Shown in pieces: positions 8,201 through 16,143 of a DNA stretch of 64,000 bases. The stretch comes from Povalibacter uvarum. Its GTDB lineage: Bacteria > Pseudomonadota > Gammaproteobacteria > Steroidobacterales > Steroidobacteraceae. The position numbers and the translations under genes are program-made. Positions within the stretch are counted from its first letter, which is position 1. Every line of letters starts with the position of its first letter. Below the pieces are notes generated by a model that saw nothing but the letters and a program-made list of their open reading frames with translations, did not search any database and was not told the origin of the DNA. The stretch covers positions 372,001 to 436,000 of the forward strand of contig NZ_JACHHZ010000005.1 in NCBI RefSeq assembly GCF_014202975.1, read 5' to 3'.

Positions 8201-9940
8201 TCAGTTCGTTTTCGCGACCTTCGCGCCGCCCTGGTCGACGTACTTGTAGGTCACCGACCCGAAGAACATCTCATCCCAGCTCTGCTGGCCCCACGGCACC
8301 TCCCGCGACGGATCCGGGTTCGCCTTGTTCTGCTTCGAGTTGTCGAAAGCACCCACGGCGCGGATCTTCGTACCTGCCGGCACGAACTTCGGTTCCGTCA
8401 GTTCGTAGTCGAGCTGCCAGTTGTAGTTGTAGTGCGCGATGTTCAGCAGTTCTTCGCTGGTGCCGTTCGGATAGTCGGCATAGAAGCGCATGCGCTTACC
8501 GCGGAAGTGCATGTGCGGCAGCATGCTGTAGATGTGCGCGTCCTTCTTGATCGTGATGGTCTGCTGCATTTCGTGATCGGCTGCATACGGCGGGATCGGA
8601 GTCCAGCCGCGCGTGAAGATGCAGGCGCACTGGTTCGACATGCGCTCGGCCGGCACTTCGTTCTCGTCGTAGAACCACAGGCCGATTTCGCTCGCGTCCG
8701 TCGTGGCCTTGCCGTTCGTGGTGTAGTGCAGCTGCAGCGCAAGCGTCGAGCCCTTCTTCAGCAAACCGCCCGTGTTCGCCGGTTCGTGCTGCGGCTGCGC
8801 GCCCGGAATGTAAGCGGTGATGCGCGCGGCGTTCGGATCGCCACCGCCAAGGAATCCGCCTTCCTGCTTCGCGCCCGGAGGCAGCAGGCTGTTGAGCGTG
8901 TGGTGCAGCACAGTGCGATCGCCGGCGATGTACTGGCTCGCCTTCACGTAGCGGTCGCGATCCATGCCTTCGATCGGAACGGCGACGCGGATGTAGTCGA
9001 GCACGCCGGTAGCGGGAATGTCCTGCGGCGGGACTTTGATGACGAGGTCAGGTTCGCCGTAGGCCCACTTCGTTGCCGGCCACTTGAGCTGCGTCAGCGG
9101 ATCGACATCGCCGTCTTTCTCCGCGCCGGCCTCGATCCAGTGAATGAGCTTCTGCTGCTCTTCGCTCGTGAGCGTGTACGTTTCCTTGAAGTGCCCGATG
9201 ACCGGATCGATCTGGCCCGGCGGCATGCGCTTGGTGAGCACGACTTCGCGAATCATCGGCGCGAAGCCTTTCACCATCAGGTGGCTGTTCATCGCGAACG
9301 GTGCGATGCCGCCTTCACGATGGCAGCGTGCGCAGTTCTCGGCGAGGATCGGCGCGATTTCCTTCGAGTAGGACACGCCCTTCTTTTCCTGCGCGACGCG
9401 AGCCGGGTATTTCACGGCCTCGCCGCGAGCCCAGGCCTTCGCCTTCTTCACGGGTTGATCGGCGAGCACCGCGTCGATTGCGGCTTCGAAGTGCTTGCCG
9501 GCCGGGCCGCGATACAGGATTTCGGAGGTGCCGGGGCGGACGAGGAGGACTTCGCCCATCTTCTTCACGCCCAGACCTTCGGCGACGAGTTGCGCGTCGT
9601 CCATCAGCACGGGAATGTCGAGGCCCGCTTTGTCCAGTTCCTGTTGCACCGACGCACGCGTCTGAGTGCCGAGCGGGTTGAGCATGAAGAAGCGGATTTT
9701 GCCGGCGTACTTCTCGCTCGCCTGCTTGAAGCCGGGCAGCGACTTCGCGGTGGCCTTGCTGCCATTTCCCTGCACGAGCAGCGCAACGGCCTTCTGGTCG
9801 TTGTAGTAGCTCAGCTGATGGAAGTAGCCCTTCTGATCGATGAGCGAGAAATCACCGACACGATTGCCGGAGCTGGCGGAAGCTGACCCCATCACCAGCG
9901 CGGCGCTGAGCAATGTCAGCGTGGCGACATATCTGTTCAC
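8201..9940 (-). CDS. Exported thioredoxin-like / cytochrome c / copper type II monooxygenase fusion
   Basis: A 579-residue protein with a signal peptide (to about residue 23) and three parts. Residues 27-160 look like a peroxiredoxin/thioredoxin fold (VGDFSLIDQKGYFHQLSYY), but the usual Cys site is absent. Residues about 185-260 carry a c-type heme motif, CARCHR (Cys203, Cys206, His207). Residues about 290-579 match copper type II ascorbate-dependent monooxygenases (PHM/DBH-like): VLHHTLN, LQLHYTTNG and LPHMHFRGKRM are the expected His and Met copper ligands. Known relatives hydroxylate aliphatic or benzylic carbons. The heme domain could deliver electrons to copper in place of ascorbate, which is inference. 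The start is GTG with AGGGGG upstream. An intrinsic terminator follows the gene. Confidence 0.82.
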   Translation of the reverse strand: MNRYVATLTLLSAALVMGSASASSGNRVGDFSLIDQKGYFHQLSYYNDQKAVALLVQGNGSKATAKSLPGFKQASEKYAGKIRFFMLNPLGTQTRASVQQELDKAGLDIPVLMDDAQLVAEGLGVKKMGEVLLVRPGTSEILYRGPAGKHFEAAIDAVLADQPVKKAKAWARGEAVKYPARVAQEKKGVSYSKEIAPILAENCARCHREGGIAPFAMNSHLMVKGFAPMIREVVLTKRMPPGQIDPVIGHFKETYTLTSEEQQKLIHWIEAGAEKDGDVDPLTQLKWPATKWAYGEPDLVIKVPPQDIPATGVLDYIRVAVPIEGMDRDRYVKASQYIAGDRTVLHHTLNSLLPPGAKQEGGFLGGGDPNAARITAYIPGAQPQHEPANTGGLLKKGSTLALQLHYTTNGKATTDASEIGLWFYDENEVPAERMSNQCACIFTRGWTPIPPYAADHEMQQTITIKKDAHIYSMLPHMHFRGKRMRFYADYPNGTSEELLNIAHYNYNWQLDYELTEPKFVPAGTKIRAVGAFDNSKQNKANPDPSREVPWGQQSWDEMFFGSVTYKYVDQGGAKVAKTN

Positions 9941-10101
9941 GAAACCCCCTGGCTTTGTTCGACCTTGGCTTGTCCGGACCCGTGCGGACAGGTCTGTATC
10001 GCAAGCCTACCCACGTAACGCCCCGGTGCAATAGCCAACTTCACCGGCGGGCGTGCCAGCTTCCGTCATGATTTGTTAACGCGCTGTTTTGGCAGGGCAC
10101 A

Positions 10102-12447
10102 ATGGCCGCCATGAACGTGCGCGGCTTCATTCTTCAGGCGAGCTACCGGGTCATATCCGGCCCGGCGGGGCAGGTCCCCGTCATACATATCCATGGCCGG
10201 CTGGAGGATGGGGGTACGTTCCTGGTCCGCGACGACCGGCAGCGGCCGCATTTCTACATTCGAGCGGCGGATGCGGGCAGGGCCCGGCCACTGAGAATTC
10301 CCGAGCCGCAACCCGTTGATCGGCGGACCTTCGATGGCGAGCCCGTGTGCCGGATCGAGGCCGAAACGCCTTCCGACATTCCGGCAATCCGCGACCGGCT
10401 GCATGCGGCGGGCATCGAAACCTTCGAAGCCGACGTGCGCTTCGCGATGCGCTACCTGATCGAGCGCGGCATCAAGGGCAGTTGCGTGATCGAAGGGGAG
10501 GCAGTGCCGGGCAAGGGCATCACCTGGGTCTTCGACAATCCAGTCATCCGGCCCGCGATGCTGACGATCGAACCCCGGGTCTTTTCATTCGACATCGAGA
10601 CGGACGCCAAGGGCGAAAAGTTGCTGGCCATCTCGATGTATGCGCCCGGCATCGACGAGGTGCTGATCGTCGACAGCAGCAATCGCGAGATGCCCGAGCG
10701 AGCCATTCGCTGCGAGAACGAGTACGCCGCGCTCGAGAAGTTCTGCGAGCGGGTGCGCGTCTACGACGCGGATGTGCTGACGGGCTGGAACATCATCGAT
10801 TTCGATCTGAGTGTCCTGCAGCGCATTGCGGCGCGGGTACGTCATCCGTTCGTCCTCGGACGCGATTCGGGGCCCATTCGAATCCGCAAACCGGAAGGCT
10901 ACTTCGGGAGCGGGCAAGCGAACGTGCCCGGTCGGCTCGTGCTCGATGGCATCGATCTGTTGCGCGGTGCGTTCATTCGCATGGACGACTACTCGCTCGA
11001 TGCCGTAGCGCGAGGAGTCGTCGGCGAGGGCAAGGCGGTTCACGGTGACGTGCGTGATCGCCTCGGCGAGATCATTCACAACTATCGGAACGATTTGCCG
11101 GCGTTTGCGCTTTACGCACGCACGGACGCACGGCTTGCGTACCAGATCGTGGAGAAGCTGAACGTCGTGCAGCTTGCGCTAGCTCGCAGCCAGCTGAGCG
11201 GCATGACGCCGGATCGGGTGGCCGCCAGCATTGCGTCGTTCGATTTCCTCTATCTCTCGGAGCTCGAGCATCGACGGATCGTGGCGCCGAGCGTGCGTTC
11301 GAGCGATTCGAGCGTCTACGCGGCGCAGCAGGGCGGACACGTCCTCGAGCCGATCGCCGGCTTGCATCGCAACGTCTGGGTCTTCGACTTCAAGAGCCTG
11401 TACCCGAGCCTGATCCGCACGTTCAATATCGATCCGCTGTCGTATGTCGCGAATCCCGCCGCGACCGACGATCTGATCCAGTTGCCGGGCGGCGCATTCC
11501 GGCGCGAACCCGCAATCCTGCCGCGCATGCTCGACGATCTGTTCCCAAGGCGGGAAGCGGCGAGGAAGGCGGGCGACGACATCGCATCGAACGCCATCAA
11601 GATCCTGATGAACTCGTTCTATGGCGTGCTCGGCACGCCCGCGTGCCGCTTCTACAATCCGGCCCTCGCGAACTCGATCACGGGGACGGGGCGCGAAATG
11701 CTGTTGTGGTCGAAGCGCTGGTTCGAAGCGGCGGGATTCGTCGTGCTCTACGGTGATACCGACAGCTTGTTCGTGCATTCCGGTGTCGATGATCCGGCGG
11801 CGGCGCAGGAGCAGGGTCGCCAGCTCGCAGTCACCCTGAGTGCGCAGATCGCGCGCTACATCGAAGAACGCTGGCGAGTGACGAGCCGGCTCGAACTGAG
11901 ATTCGAGAAGCTGTACTCGCGGTTGTTTCTCGCGCAGGCCCGAAACAGCACGCGGGGCGCGAGCAAGCGCTACGCCGGAATGCGTCACGGCCGCGACTCA
12001 GCCGAGTTCGTCGGCATGGAAGTCGTGCGCAGCGACTGGACGCCGCTCGCGAAGCAGGTTCAGCGCGAGCTGTATCAACGGCTGTTCACCGATCAACCGG
12101 TGGATGTGTATCTCGCCGACGTCGTTCGACGACTGCGCGTCGGGGAGTTCGACGATGCGCTCGTCTATCGCAAAGGGCTCCGCAAGGATGCGGAGGAGTA
12201 CACGGCAACGACGCCGCCACATGTCGCGGCAGCGCGAAAATCATCGCAGCCGCTCGGTCGCACGATCAGTTACGTGATGACCACTGGCGGCGCCGAACCG
12301 ATCGACAACATCCAGCATCCGATCGATCGCGAGCACTACGTCACCAAGCAGGTGAAGCCGGTTGCTGAGCCGGTGCTGGCGACGCTGCGGCTCGATTTCG
12401 AGAAAGTGATCGGGGACACGCGGCAGATGGATTTGCTGGGGATGTAA
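10102..12447 (+). CDS. polB: DNA polymerase II (family B)
   Basis: A 781-residue family B polymerase, close to the usual length of about 780. The exonuclease motifs are present: ExoI FSFDIETD, ExoII DADVLTGWNIIDFDL, ExoIII YARTDARLAYQI. The polymerase motifs A (DFKSLYPSLIRTF), B (NAIKILMNSFYGVLG) and C (LYGDTDSLFV) are intact, as is the C-terminal palm/thumb segment with KRYAGMRHG. In E. coli the protein is SOS-induced and restarts replication over damage; I did not recognise a clear LexA box upstream. A second ATG at 10111 is an alternative start. The gene stands alone and converges on the lipase operon with only 5 bp between stops. Confidence 0.95.
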   Translation: MAAMNVRGFILQASYRVISGPAGQVPVIHIHGRLEDGGTFLVRDDRQRPHFYIRAADAGRARPLRIPEPQPVDRRTFDGEPVCRIEAETPSDIPAIRDRLHAAGIETFEADVRFAMRYLIERGIKGSCVIEGEAVPGKGITWVFDNPVIRPAMLTIEPRVFSFDIETDAKGEKLLAISMYAPGIDEVLIVDSSNREMPERAIRCENEYAALEKFCERVRVYDADVLTGWNIIDFDLSVLQRIAARVRHPFVLGRDSGPIRIRKPEGYFGSGQANVPGRLVLDGIDLLRGAFIRMDDYSLDAVARGVVGEGKAVHGDVRDRLGEIIHNYRNDLPAFALYARTDARLAYQIVEKLNVVQLALARSQLSGMTPDRVAASIASFDFLYLSELEHRRIVAPSVRSSDSSVYAAQQGGHVLEPIAGLHRNVWVFDFKSLYPSLIRTFNIDPLSYVANPAATDDLIQLPGGAFRREPAILPRMLDDLFPRREAARKAGDDIASNAIKILMNSFYGVLGTPACRFYNPALANSITGTGREMLLWSKRWFEAAGFVVLYGDTDSLFVHSGVDDPAAAQEQGRQLAVTLSAQIARYIEERWRVTSRLELRFEKLYSRLFLAQARNSTRGASKRYAGMRHGRDSAEFVGMEVVRSDWTPLAKQVQRELYQRLFTDQPVDVYLADVVRRLRVGEFDDALVYRKGLRKDAEEYTATTPPHVAAARKSSQPLGRTISYVMTTGGAEPIDNIQHPIDREHYVTKQVKPVAEPVLATLRLDFEKVIGDTRQMDLLGM

Positions 12448-12450
12448 CTC

Positions 12451-12520
12451 CGTCACTCCCGCGAAAGCGGGAGTCCATGTCTTGAATTCAGATGGACACC
12501 CGCGTTCGCGGGTGTGACGG
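12451..12520. repeat. Paired dRS3-like palindromes (locus 1)
   Basis: Two inverted copies of a hairpin repeat face each other: CGTCACTCCCGCGAAAGCGG-type at 12451-12479 and its inverse at 12493-12520. The form, ATTCCC or CTCCC arms around eight bases, resembles Neisseria dRS3. Five other loci in this window carry the family. Here it lies inside the 3' end of the lipase-like gene and supplies that gene's stop codon. Confidence 0.8.
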
Positions 12521-13241
12521 AGCGAAACGCCCCCGACCGCAGAAAACAAATTGTCCGCGCAATCACCTCCCGCCGATTCATCATGAACGTATGGGTCGTG
12601 TGAAGCAGCAGGAAATCCTGCATCCCCTCCAGCTTCGCGGCAGTCACCGACACCTTGCCGTCATCCGGCCCCGGAATCAGTCGCGACAGCAACGGATTGA
12701 CCGAACGATCGCCAGCGATGACGCCCACTTCGAAGGGCGGCGGGCCCAGTCGCCGAGGCAGCGAGTCACCTCCTGTCGTAAGTTGCCGTGCAGCGGGTGG
12801 ATGCAATGTCTCGGGAATTTCCCAGGCCACGAGGGTGTCGGCGAGCTCGCTGCCCTGGTTCGGCGGACCGAGCATGACGACACGGCCGATGTGCGGCAGG
12901 CTGCCATCGGCGACCAATTGTCGGACGACGATGCCGCCGAGCGAATGAGTCACGAAGTGAATGCGCTCGGGCCGTAGCGTCCAGCAACGCTCGATTGCGG
13001 GCAGCACTTCGTTGGCGGCCAGTTCTTCGATCGATGCAGCGGACGATGTGTAGTCGATATTGCAGACATCGTAGCCGGCGCGCTCCAGGCCCTTCGCCAT
13101 GAAGAACATCGAGGCAGCGGATCGGCCGAGGCCATGCAATACGACCACGTGCTCCTGCGCGGGATCGGTCGGGGACTCGCAGGCGATGCTCACGGTTGAA
13201 AGCATTGAGAGCGACGCGACTGCGAGACCGGGCCACTTCAT
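12453..13241 (-). CDS. Exported lipase-like alpha/beta hydrolase
   Basis: A 262-residue protein with a signal peptide, possibly a lipoprotein (Cys21). It has an alpha/beta-hydrolase core: VVVLHGLGRSA is the oxyanion-hole HG segment. HFVTHSLGGIVV holds the nucleophile Ser100 in a T-H-S-L-G elbow, so the first Gly of GxSxG is replaced. LLHTTHTFMMN near the C-terminus offers the catalytic His. It fits the EstA/lipase-type family that acts on acyl esters. It is the last of three genes joined by 4-bp ATGA overlaps, after the ketosynthase fusion and a 306-residue unknown, so it may release or exchange an acyl product. The last 22 residues (SVTPANAGVH onward) are encoded by an intergenic palindromic repeat and are probably not native to the family. 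Confidence 0.82.
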   Translation of the reverse strand: MKWPGLAVASLSMLSTVSIACESPTDPAQEHVVVLHGLGRSAASMFFMAKGLERAGYDVCNIDYTSSAASIEELAANEVLPAIERCWTLRPERIHFVTHSLGGIVVRQLVADGSLPHIGRVVMLGPPNQGSELADTLVAWEIPETLHPPAARQLTTGGDSLPRRLGPPPFEVGVIAGDRSVNPLLSRLIPGPDDGKVSVTAAKLEGMQDFLLLHTTHTFMMNRREVIARTICFLRSGAFRSVTPANAGVHLNSRHGLPLSRE

Positions 13242-14158
13242 GCGCAGACTTCCATTCTCATCGCAGCCGGTGACTTCGCTCGGACTTTGCGCTGCGCCTT
13301 CTTGTGCTCCACGAGAATGGCGTGCTGGATCTCGGTCGCCAGACCGTGGAGCACCAGGCGATAGCCGGCACGCAGCGTCGATTCAGGCACCATCGGGTGG
13401 CGATTGTTGATGAGCCCTGTTGTCCACGGCGTGTTCAACAGCTTCGCGACATACAGCCCGATCGTTTCGTCGAGCTGCAGGGAGTTCGAGGCGCGCCAGA
13501 AGTCGTTGTCGCTGAGGAACAGCTGATAGACCGGCGTGTAGAGCTCGATCGCCGTCTGCAAGTCGATGAAGTTGGTCCAGCGTCGGGGCATGGCTTCGAA
13601 CGCCGGCGGTTGTTCGCTGATTCCGCTGAAGTCCAGCTCGTCGATGGGTGCCATCTCGAGCCCCTGTTCGCGCAGCTGCCGGTTGAGCTCGATCACGAGA
13701 TTGAACAAGTTGAGATCGTGCTGCAGGTAGAGGTCGTTGCGCACGTCGCGGAGCTCCTGCGGCTTCAGCGGCGTCAGTGACATCGAGACACCCCGGGTGT
13801 TGCGCGCGATGAAGTTCAGGATCTCCGATCCGAGGTGAAAGTGACGGAAGATGAGCGTATTCGCCTGCGGCGACAGCCACGTGCGCATGTTCCATTCGAG
13901 CAGCCGATGCAGCAGCCGCGAAGACGTCAGTGCACGCGGCAGCACGATGCGCGCGCACTGGCAGAGGACGACCGCCGCTCGTGCGAACGGTCGCACGAGC
14001 GGCAGCAGGAACTGCCGCGATCGGGAACTCGAATCCGTCAGCCAGGCGCGCTTGCACTCTTCAGCGAGCGGCAGGCTCCGATCGAGATACAACGCGAGCC
14101 ACGGACTGGGATCGCGCGGATCATGCGGTTGTCGCAGGAAGTCGGGCAGCTCGCTCAT
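13238..14158 (-). CDS. Uncharacterised His/Glu-rich helical protein in ketosynthase operon
   Basis: A 306-residue soluble, mostly alpha-helical protein that I do not recognise. Clusters of potential metal ligands lie in predicted helices: His106, His108 and Glu112 (FRHFHLGSE), His147 (LQHDLNLFN), and His271, Glu276, His279, Glu284, His285 (HGLATEIQHAILVEH). The spacing E-I-Q-H and H-x-x-x-x-E recalls non-heme iron or ferritin-like proteins, but no exact family motif is present. A moderately hydrophobic stretch (about 50-75) could be a buried or membrane-peripheral helix. The start at 14158 is fixed by the ATGA overlap with the ketosynthase fusion, and the stop overlaps the lipase start likewise. 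The three products are therefore probably made together. Confidence 0.8.
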   Translation of the reverse strand: MSELPDFLRQPHDPRDPSPWLALYLDRSLPLAEECKRAWLTDSSSRSRQFLLPLVRPFARAAVVLCQCARIVLPRALTSSRLLHRLLEWNMRTWLSPQANTLIFRHFHLGSEILNFIARNTRGVSMSLTPLKPQELRDVRNDLYLQHDLNLFNLVIELNRQLREQGLEMAPIDELDFSGISEQPPAFEAMPRRWTNFIDLQTAIELYTPVYQLFLSDNDFWRASNSLQLDETIGLYVAKLLNTPWTTGLINNRHPMVPESTLRAGYRLVLHGLATEIQHAILVEHKKAQRKVRAKSPAAMRMEVCA

Positions 14159-15999
14159 AGCGCATGCTCCATCTGGAGCAGGTACAGATCCGCTGTCGTT
14201 CGGGCGACCTCGATGATCGACCTCGCGCAGGCGGGATCGATCGTCACCGCGATCTCCACTGCCTGAAGCCACCGCTGCAGATGGCTCGTGTCGTTCTCGC
14301 CATGGTAGGTGAGGAATCGCAACGCGCTCTGCGGGATGTCATCGAGCTTGCGCAACAGCGGCAGCAGGGCGGGCACGATGCGTTGGCCCGTTCCCTCGAC
14401 GATGTAGGTGGCGCCGAGCAGCCCCAGGGGGTTGGCATCGTTCGCGAGCCGATGCAGATAGGCGTTGAGCGCTTCGCCCCCTGGATTGCGCCGCAGGCTG
14501 TCGATGTTCGACTCGGTGCCGCCTGCGCGACGGTAGTCCTCGAATAACACCTGGTAGTCGAATTGCTCATCCGCGGCGTGAGTGCGCATGAGTTCGGTCA
14601 ATGCAGCGAACTTCGGATCGAGCTGGGCTGCTGCTGCGCGCATCCATTGCGTACCCTGTCGAACCTGCGGAATCCAGCTCGACATCCAGCGAACGTAGTC
14701 CGCCCGGCTGAAGTCGGCGCTGCGAATGCGATTCAGAAGATTCGTCCGCCACGCTCGCGAACGGTAGTCGTGCCAGATGTTCGCCAGCTCCGTCAGCAAC
14801 GGGCGCAAGGGTTCCGGGGCCGATTGCGCCAGATGCGGCGGTTCGCTCTTGCCGGGCAGCAAGGTCGTCACCGACTGGGCCGCGACGACTTCGAACATCA
14901 TGAACGCGACAGTGAAGCGGCCTGATTCCGGGACGAAACACAGGATGCGTTCGCCGGGGCGCAACGTGCGCTCGCGCATGAAGTCCGCGAGCATGATGAA
15001 GATCGACGCGGCGCCCGTGTTACCGCGCCAGGTCAGATTGCTGTACCAGCGGTCTGTCGGAATCGCGAGGCCGGCCTTCTGCATGAGGTCTTCGACGACA
15101 CCGGCGAATTTCCGCGATGAGTAGTGGCACAGGAAGTGCTCGATGCTCTTGGGATCGATGTGCCCGCGCTGCACGAGCTGTGCGTACTCATGAATGCCGA
15201 GCTCGAACAGGTGCGGCAGCAAACGTATGTCCTGCCGCAGCAGGAAGGCTCCATCAGCCTCGGCGTCCGCGAGCGATGGATAGTCGAGATAGGAGTCGCT
15301 CGGATTGTCCGCGGACTGACCGATCTGCATGCACACGGGCAGATCACCGCCGAACGATCGGCTGTGAACCCATTTCAGCTGCAGTGAAATGCCCGTCGCC
15401 GCCGGTTCCTTGCCGAGCAGCCATGCACCCGCACCGTCAGACAGCATCCAGCGCAGGAAGTGAGCGTCGAAGTCACTCTTGTAGCCACGCGGCGCGAATC
15501 GCGAGCGCTTGAACATGCGCGACGGCAGCTCACTGGTGACGACCAGTGCGTTCTTGCCGCCGCCGAGTTCGAGTGTGCTTGCGGCGTGCTGAAGCGCCGC
15601 GACGCCGGATGCGCACACTCCCTGATGGCTGCTCGCATGAACAGGCGGGGCGGCCAGTTCGCCCTGCACCATGCTTGCGAAGCCCGGCATCCCGAGATCG
15701 CCGCCGGACGTTCCGGTACAGAGCACGTCGATCTGCGACAACTCGACATCGCTCCCCGCGAGGCAATCGGCCGCCGCAAAAGCAGCCATCGTCGCCGCGG
15801 GAAATACCGTGCTGCCGTTGGTGTCGATCGCGTAGTGGCGTGTCTGGATGCCGTTCTCCGCAAGGATGCGCCGCTTGATTCGCGCGGAAGACGCATCGAG
15901 CGGCGCGATGAACTGATCCATCGCTTCGTTGCCCACGGGCGGGCCCGGCAGGAACGTACCTGCGGACGTGAGGAAGACCGACTGGAATTGCACGCACAT
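14155..15999 (-). CDS. Ketosynthase III fused to a heme-oxygenase-like di-iron domain
   Basis: A 614-residue two-domain protein. Residues 1 to about 385 form a FabH/OleA-type beta-ketoacyl synthase III. The catalytic triad is intact: Cys129 (SHQGVCASGVAAL), His292 (FLCHYSSRKF) and Asn327 (WRGNTGAASI), with the GTSGG and SDGAGAWLL segments expected around them. Residues about 400-614 are all-helical and end with LLGATYIVEGTGQRIVP (Glu535) and YHGENDTSHLQRW (His566-x3-Asp570-x2-His573). These are the Glu and HxxxDxxH features of heme-oxygenase-like di-iron (HDO) or iron-containing redox enzymes. KASIII enzymes condense acyl-CoA or acyl-ACP units, and HDO proteins oxidatively cleave or decarboxylate small acids. 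The product is unknown. It is the first gene of an overlapping operon, divergent from an XRE regulator. The start ATG at 15999 is the first that fits the domain. Confidence 0.88.
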   Translation of the reverse strand: MCVQFQSVFLTSAGTFLPGPPVGNEAMDQFIAPLDASSARIKRRILAENGIQTRHYAIDTNGSTVFPAATMAAFAAADCLAGSDVELSQIDVLCTGTSGGDLGMPGFASMVQGELAAPPVHASSHQGVCASGVAALQHAASTLELGGGKNALVVTSELPSRMFKRSRFAPRGYKSDFDAHFLRWMLSDGAGAWLLGKEPAATGISLQLKWVHSRSFGGDLPVCMQIGQSADNPSDSYLDYPSLADAEADGAFLLRQDIRLLPHLFELGIHEYAQLVQRGHIDPKSIEHFLCHYSSRKFAGVVEDLMQKAGLAIPTDRWYSNLTWRGNTGAASIFIMLADFMRERTLRPGERILCFVPESGRFTVAFMMFEVVAAQSVTTLLPGKSEPPHLAQSAPEPLRPLLTELANIWHDYRSRAWRTNLLNRIRSADFSRADYVRWMSSWIPQVRQGTQWMRAAAAQLDPKFAALTELMRTHAADEQFDYQVLFEDYRRAGGTESNIDSLRRNPGGEALNAYLHRLANDANPLGLLGATYIVEGTGQRIVPALLPLLRKLDDIPQSALRFLTYHGENDTSHLQRWLQAVEIAVTIDPACARSIIEVARTTADLYLLQMEHAL

Positions 16000-16108
16000 C
16001 GGGTTTCGGAAGGCTCCTCGCAGCGCGGCCGGTTGCCGCGGCACGGAGACTGCGATTGTCCGCTGGCGGTGCGCCAACGGTCTGCGGGAGGTGACACCCG
16101 GAGGAACC

Positions 16109-16132
16109 CCGGGTATCGTCTGGTGATACCGG
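16109..16132. promoter_or_regulatory. Inverted repeat, candidate operator between XRE gene and ketosynthase operon
   Basis: CCGGGTATC at 16109-16117 and GATACCGG at 16125-16132 form an inverted repeat with a 7-bp centre (GGTATC-N7-GATACC). It ends 11 bp before the regulator's ATG, overlapping its ribosome-site region, and sits about 110 bp upstream of the divergent ketosynthase start. That is a suitable place for autoregulation. Confidence 0.5.
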
Positions 16133-16143
16133 AGGGAAGCGGC

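Noticed and set aside
8180-9886. 568-codon plus-strand open frame opposite the copper monooxygenase gene
   Set aside because: It is the antisense shadow of a gene with clear domains, has a low-complexity Arg/Leu/Val composition and no ribosome site. GC-rich codon use makes long antisense frames common here.
9969-9979. TTGTCCGGACC considered as another GntR site
   Set aside because: Only the left half matches; the right half lacks GACAA or GAGT and the neighbouring genes are unrelated to arabinose.
12549-12560. TTGTCCGCGCAA considered as a GntR site
   Set aside because: It lies inside the lipase coding region and the right arm does not fit.
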